A stretch of 64,000 bases of DNA from Ovis canadensis (Eukaryota > Chordata > Mammalia > Artiodactyla > Bovidae): NCBI RefSeq assembly GCF_042477335.2, contig NC_091248.1, positions 121,418,501-121,482,500 on the forward strand, written 5' to 3'. Both the position numbers and the translations under genes were made by a program. Numbering within the stretch: the first letter of the stretch is position 1; every line of letters starts with the position of its first letter. Positions 59,252 to 64,000 of this stretch are shown piece after piece. The notes beneath the pieces were generated by a model. It was not told the DNA's origin, did no database searches, and worked only from the letters and a program-made list of their open reading frames with translations.

Positions 59252-59705
59252 TCTAGTCGAGGCTATGGTTTTTCCTGTGGTCATGTATGGATGTGAGAGT
59301 TGGACTGTGAAGAAGGCTGAGGGCTGAAGAATTGATGCTTTTGAACTGTGGTGTTGGAGAAGACTCTTGAGAGTCCCTTGGACTGCAAGGAGATCCAGCC
59401 AGTCCATTCTGAAGGAGATCAGCCCTGGGATTTCTTTGGAAGGAATGATGCTATAGCTGAAACTCCAGTGCTTTGGCCACCTCATGTGAAGAGTTGACTC
59501 ATTGGAAAAGACTCTGATGCTGGGAGGGATTGGGGGCAGGAGGAGAAGGGGACGACAGAGGATGAGATGGCTGGATGGCATCACTGACTCAATGGACGTG
59601 AGTTTGAGTGAACTCTGGGAGTTGGTGATGGACAGGGAGGCCTGGCGTGCTGCGATTCATGGGGTCGCAAAGAGTCGGACACGACTGAGCGACTGAACTG
59701 AACTG
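59252..59705 (+). mobile_element. BovB 3' fragment with 10-bp target duplication
   Basis: Sense BovB from CTAGTCGAGGCTATGG to GACTGAACTGAACTG. AGGAAGTAAG at 59242-59251 and 59706-59715 brackets it. It is close in sequence to the 3' part of the copy at 55.5-56.0 kb, including the GAGGGCTGAAGAATTG variant. Confidence 0.92.
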
Positions 59706-60001
59706 AGGAAGTAAGAATAGAACTAGAAGTTATTTTTTCTTCAAAGGAAGAATAAAGGAGAAAGGATGAAATTATAATGGAATACTGAGTGTTACTATAC
59801 AATAACTATTACCCTTAAACTTGATTCTATATTTTATTTTGTAAGGTTGCTGTGTTACGCTGATATATTGAAAATTGAAAAGACTAAAAAATAGAAGTGT
59901 TAGAAATCACATTAGATCAATGGGAAATCAGATTGACTGGTGGACCCTTGATCACATGCTCTTTTTGGGCAATTTTTTTTTAATGATAAGTTGGATTCTA
60001 T

Positions 60002-60222
60002 GGACTTCCCAGGTGGCACTAGTGGTTAAGAACCACCTACCAATGCAGGAGACATAAGAGACATGAGTTCAATCCCTGGGTCAGGAAGATCCTCTGGAGA
60101 AGGAAGTGGAAATGCACTCCAGTATTCTTGCCTAAAAATCCCACAGACAGAGGTGCCTGGTGGACTACAGTGCATGGGGTTGCAAAGACTTGGACACAAC
60201 TAAAGTGACTTAGCATGCACAC
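60002..60222 (+). mobile_element. Bov-tA SINE
   Basis: GGACTTCCCAGGTGGCACTA head, a diverged middle, and an end in CTAAAGTGACTTAGCATGCAC. Confidence 0.85.
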
Positions 60223-62250
60223 AAGTCCAATTCTGTAACGTCAGGGAAGCTCATCTAAAACCCTCATCTTATCAATCAGTGGCAAATATCACAGCTTACT
60301 CCTAAAGCTTTTATAAAACATATTTTCTAAAATTTAAAAACATGTTGAAACTCAATACATAAATTGGGATGTGTTAACCTTTTGTGGTGGCCGCAGATTC
60401 TTTGAGAATGTATCAGTTAACAAATATTTTTTGAGTGCTTACCTGTAGACAACGCCCTGAGCTGGGGATAAAGTAGTGAGTATCACAGATTAAGCTTCTA
60501 CCCCATGGAATTTCCAGTCCTGTGGGGAGTTGGGAATAGTGTCTAGTCATTCAGGTGAGCATGTCATTACAAATTGGGACAAGCGTGAGGAGGGAAAACC
60601 CTGGTGTCCTGTGAGTGTGTAGCAGGAGGACTTGGGCGGGTGGGGTGGGAAGAGGCACGCACCAGCAGGACTTACTCAAGAAATGATAAAACTGTGATAA
60701 GACCCCACTTTAGCACACATTTCTGGGGGCTCATAGACCCCAAACCTGTCAGTTCCAGACTAAGAAGCCCTGCTCTCTAGTGGTGTTCCTGGTCTTGAGT
60801 GTGTAAAGCGGAGAATGCTATGGAGGAGATTTTGTTCTGAGTAGAAGAAACTGGGTTTGTGTCCAAGGAGCAGGAGGTCCTGAAATCAGGGGACCCTCTG
60901 TCTTGGAAATTTCCAGGTGGGTTCAGACAGATGTTATGTTGTCACACTGGTTTGCTATCATCTCCCTTGTCTCTAAGGGAATCCAGAAATACTCTCTTAA
61001 TCTGGCTTCCATTTTGGACCCTGAATTTTGTTTTCCTGGGGTTCATGCGCTGATTTATTCTCCATGAAAAAAGAAATTGACAGCTTTCCTGGGCTAGTGC
61101 CTTGGTGAGAGTCAGACTCATTTTGTGAACTGACATTAGAAAAACAAACTCCAAATCTCCCCAAACTGGGGCAGGACCTACTTAACCAGGGGGTTGTTGT
61201 CTAAACCCAAGCCAGAAAAACAGGGTTGTCATCAGAGCTGACACTTAAAGAAAACACCAAGTAAGCTCTATTTATTTTTGCTTGATCTTCAGCTGTTACT
61301 CAGATGGCATGGTTATCTTCTGCATTAAAAAAAGGAAAATAGAAGGTGCTTCATCTGTCATTATAACCTCTGTTCAATTATCAACTTCAAGACCTGATCA
61401 CTCATTTTTATTTCTAACATTTCTCTTCATTGTAAATAAATTTTGGTCTGTGTCCCCTAGCTTTCCAATTCTTGGTCTTTCAACCTTATCTTATAGTCTT
61501 CCCTAAATAAAGGAAGTTGAATTATAAACAGTTGATTCACTTACTCCCACCAGTGAAGCATGAAATAGAGAGTTTGCTGGACTAAAAGAAGAAAATAGTT
61601 TGTCTCAATTTGTCTAACATGCCTGGTGGAGAAGAAGAGGATAATTTCTAGAATATTATATATTAGGTGCGCTGTTCCCTACTTCAAAAACTGTGCTCTC
61701 TTGCTATTGCCTCTAATGCAAATTCCATGGCCTTGTTTTTAAAGCCCTACTATGCACACCACCCCCACTTTCCAGCCTTACCTCCTCTTCACTGACTCCT
61801 CAAAATGAAATCTTTGCTCTATCCAAACTGGTTTGTTCACTCTTTCCCAGACAGACCTTAGTGTTTTCTATCTCCTCACCTGGCTTGCATCATTTCCCTG
61901 TGAGCCAAGAATGAACTCTCTCTCTACTCTCTCATCTGTCCAAGTTCTACCATTTTCTGTGGCCATTTTAATTTTTCCTTCCCCATCAATTCTTTTGCAA
62001 ACCACCTAGGTTTTTTTTTCCTTCATAAGAGAATTTTGTGAATTCCATGGGCTTTAATGTCTATCTCATATTTGGCAGCTAACCAAATATTGCCTAACTG
62101 TACTTTGCCATTACTGAATTATGTTGCAATTTCTTTTTGGTATTTACCTTTTATCTTTTCATATAATCCCCAGGTTATGGGGAAGGACTTCATATTAGAT
62201 TGGGTGTGTCTCCTACAGCACCTGGCATGGTGTACTGAACACAGTGGAGC
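60223..62250. other. Gene-free interval with L2-like traces
   Basis: Bases 60409-60600 resemble reversed L2 or MIR (CAAATATTTTTTGAGTGC, then GAGCTGGGGATAAAGTAG). Bases 61690-62010 resemble the L2 body (TTTCCAGCCTTACCTCCTC, then CAAACTGGTTTGTTCACTC). No supported gene. Confidence 0.45.
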
Positions 62251-62552
62251 TTGACAAAAATCTGTTTGTTGATTGATATTTCTCTCCAAGTCCTGCATGG
62301 AGTCCAGGGCCCCATGATTCTCTCAACACTCGGAGGGAACACTGCAACATCCACACAGGCCACATGGCTCATGACACAGTGCCCACAGGTGGGCAAGTGC
62401 ATGGGGACAGTCATCTCCACTTCAAAATTAGCCAGGCCCACAAACCAAGAGACCACTGTCGGTGTTGGACTGATTGCTGCTCCACAGTGCAGAGATTGAC
62501 CACATAGTGTTCATAGACCATTGCTGTCAGCAGTGAGAACTTAGTCCCTGAG

Positions 62553-63060
62553 TCCTGGGTGCTCATTGGAAGGACTGATGTTGAAGCTGAAACTCCAATA
62601 CTTTGGTCATCTGATGCGAAGAGCTGACTCATTTGAAAAGACCTAGATGCTAGGACTTCCTTGGTGGCTCAGATGGTAAAGCATCTGTCTGTTTACAGTG
62701 TGGGAGACCCGGGTTCAATCCCTGGGTTGGGAAGATCCCCTGGAGAAGGAAATGGCAATCCACTCCAGGACTGGTGCCTGGAAAATCCCATGGACAGAGG
62801 AGCCTGGTAGGCTACAGTCCATGGGGTCGCAAAGAGTTGGACATGACTGAGTGACTTCGCTATATAGTCTATACAATGCTGGGAAAGATTGAGGGCAGGA
62901 GGAGAAGGAGACGACAGAGGATGAGATGGTTGGATGGCATCACAAACGCAATGGACATGGGTTTAACGGGTGGACTCTGGGAGTTGGTGATGGACAGGGA
63001 GGGCTGGCGTGCTGAGATTCATGGGGTCACAAAGAGTTGGACATGACTGAGTGACTGAAC
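62553..63060 (+). mobile_element. BovB 3' fragment inserted in the OR, itself split by Bov-tA
   Basis: Sense BovB appears in two blocks: 62553-62650 (GGTGCTCATTGGAAGGACTG to GAAAAGACCTAGATGCT) and 62876-63060 (GCTGGGAAAGATTGAGGGC to GACTGAGTGACTGAACTG). The blocks are continuous in BovB coordinates. OR coding sequence lies directly outside both ends. Confidence 0.9.
62651..62873 (+). mobile_element. Bov-tA SINE nested in BovB nested in OR
   Basis: GGACTTCCTTGGTGGCTCAG head, B-box-like GTTCAATCCC, Bov-A body, and an ACTGAGTGACTTCGC tail. A short ATGCT is repeated at both junctions and may be a 5-bp target duplication. Confidence 0.9.
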
Positions 63061-63396
63061 TGACCTGCCCCACCCCAGGGCCAGTGAGAAGAAGTGCTGG
63101 GTACCACATCGGGCGGAGGAGATGGTCTTCTTCTCCAGGAGGAAGTGCATCAGCATCTGGGGAACCCCGCTGGAGGTGTAGCAGATGTCCACTACGGAGC
63201 GGTTGCCAAGGAAGAAGTACATGGGCAGCTGGAGGCGGGAGTCCAGCCAGACCAGGACGAGGATGAGCCCGTTACCCAGCAAGGTCAGCAGATAGGTGGC
63301 CTCGAACGGGACAAACAGCCCAGCCTGGGTCTGCCAGTCCCCGGAGAGGCGCAGTAGGATAAACTCACTCACCCAGGTCAGGTTGTTCTTCCCCAT

Positions 63397-64000
63397 GACG
63401 CAGGCAGGTCAGGCTACCTGAGGAGGTTGTGGCTTAAAGAGTCCAGAATCAGAATTCACAGTCTGAGTCTAAACAAAGGACTTTAAGTAACACTGCAAGT
63501 ACTTGTATGTTTTCTCTGTTAGACTCTGAGCTTCTTGAAGTCAGGGACATTTCCTGATTTTTCTTTGCATACAAAGATTTCTAATGAATGTTTCACAATA
63601 AAAAACTTTGTGTTGGGGAAATGAATAAAACAGGTTTCAAGTGCTAGTGTTGAGGATTACTATCTGATCACAAAACACAAGACTTGAGTACTGAAACTCT
63701 CCCTTGTCCTTATTACTCATTCTGGAGCCAGTGGTTTTCCAGCTTCTCCTGTAATCCAGGCTGGGTCAGTGACAGGAAAAAAAAAATCCCTCATTTGGTT
63801 CTCAATGTACTGATTAAACAGGCTTAGTCCTAGGATGATAAGATCAAGGCCTCACTGTAGAACATTATACCAACTATAATTATGTCCCAACTTTGTGTGA
63901 TTATGCTATTTCCTTGGTGAAACTCTGGCATTCATTTGGATGTTAAACTAAGTGATTAATAAAGGATGAATGCACACACCACTTACTTGCAATAACAACA
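63397..64000. other. Upstream flank of the OR fragment
   Basis: Bases 63518-63600 resemble a short L2 3' end (CTCTGAGCTTCTTGAAGTC, then CAGGGACATTTCC). No gene was recognised. Confidence 0.4.

Larger units (their letters stand above)
62340..63396 (-). pseudogene. Olfactory receptor fragment (class II, OR2-like) split by nested retroposons
   Basis: Reading leftward from ATG at 63394-63396, the frame holds an OR N-terminus with an NLT glycosylation site, TM1 with LLGNGLILVL, the LPMYFFLGN motif, TM2 VVDICYTSSGVPQML, and the extracellular cysteine and TM3 start (RCGTQHFFSLALG). It is open for about 112 codons, then meets BovB sequence at about 63060. On the far side of the insert (leftward of about 62550) OR sequence resumes: SLLTAMVYEHYVV, where the MAYDRY motif is degraded to MVYEHY. 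In another frame SWFVGLANFEVEMTV and LPTCGHCVMSHVAC represent TM4 and ECL2. No TM5-TM7 is recognisable. The insert, loss of the DRY motif, frame change and missing C-terminal half make it a pseudogene. The N-terminus resembles the OR2F-type genes near TAS2R41 in human; the subfamily is inferred. Confidence 0.85.

Noticed and set aside
1-64000. CRISPR array, bacterial-type operon, rRNA, or functional tRNA gene
   Set aside because: No regular repeat-spacer pattern or operon structure exists. The tRNA-like boxes all sit inside SINE heads, and the repeated TTCAG or GAACT units are BovB 3' tails.

Overview
The window is nuclear DNA from a ruminant, most likely a bovid. The main evidence is many copies of the BovB non-LTR retrotransposon and of its SINE relatives (Bov-tA and Bov-A2 types), together with older tRNA-derived CHR-type cetartiodactyl SINEs, L1, L2, MIR and LTR debris. 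The sequence alone does not separate cattle, sheep, goat or buffalo. The window holds no bacterial operon, CRISPR array or rRNA, and I recognise no tRNA gene other than SINE-embedded tRNA-like heads.

The gene content is a chemoreceptor cluster. In window order it has a TAS2R62-like bitter receptor ending early in TM7 (11306-12223, +), a TAS2R60-like receptor broken by an apparent 7-nt deletion (21787-22733, +), an intact TAS2R41 (50528-51463, +), and a broken class II olfactory receptor fragment on the minus strand (about 62340-63396). From memory, the order TAS2R62-TAS2R60-TAS2R41-OR2-type matches human 7q34-q35. Only TAS2R41 looks able to make a full seven-helix receptor, so the cluster reads as graded loss of bitter-receptor function.

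Region by region: 1-9.9 kb is old L1, CHR and LTR-like debris plus Bov-tA. 9.9-12.6 kb holds TAS2R62, preceded by two same-direction Bov-A2 copies with clean 12-bp target duplications. 16.0-20.1 kb is one near-full-length minus-strand BovB carrying two later insertions. 20.5-21.2 kb has three Bov-tA copies in a row, then TAS2R60. 23.5-24.4 kb is another BovB. 24.4-50 kb is gene-poor, with L1 bodies repeatedly interrupted by BovB and SINEs. TAS2R41 follows. 52.7-56.0 kb is a full-length-scale BovB whose 5' half is inverted, as in twin priming, flanked by an 11-bp target duplication. 57.5-59.7 kb has two more BovB fragments. The window ends with an OR fragment split by a BovB that itself carries a Bov-tA.

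I found no evidence of a novel multi-gene system. The most informative signals are the receptor lesions and the layered retrotransposition history, which several target-site duplications allow to be ordered. Old repeat families (L1 subfamilies, L2, LTRs) are named from recalled consensus patterns and need RepeatMasker to confirm.
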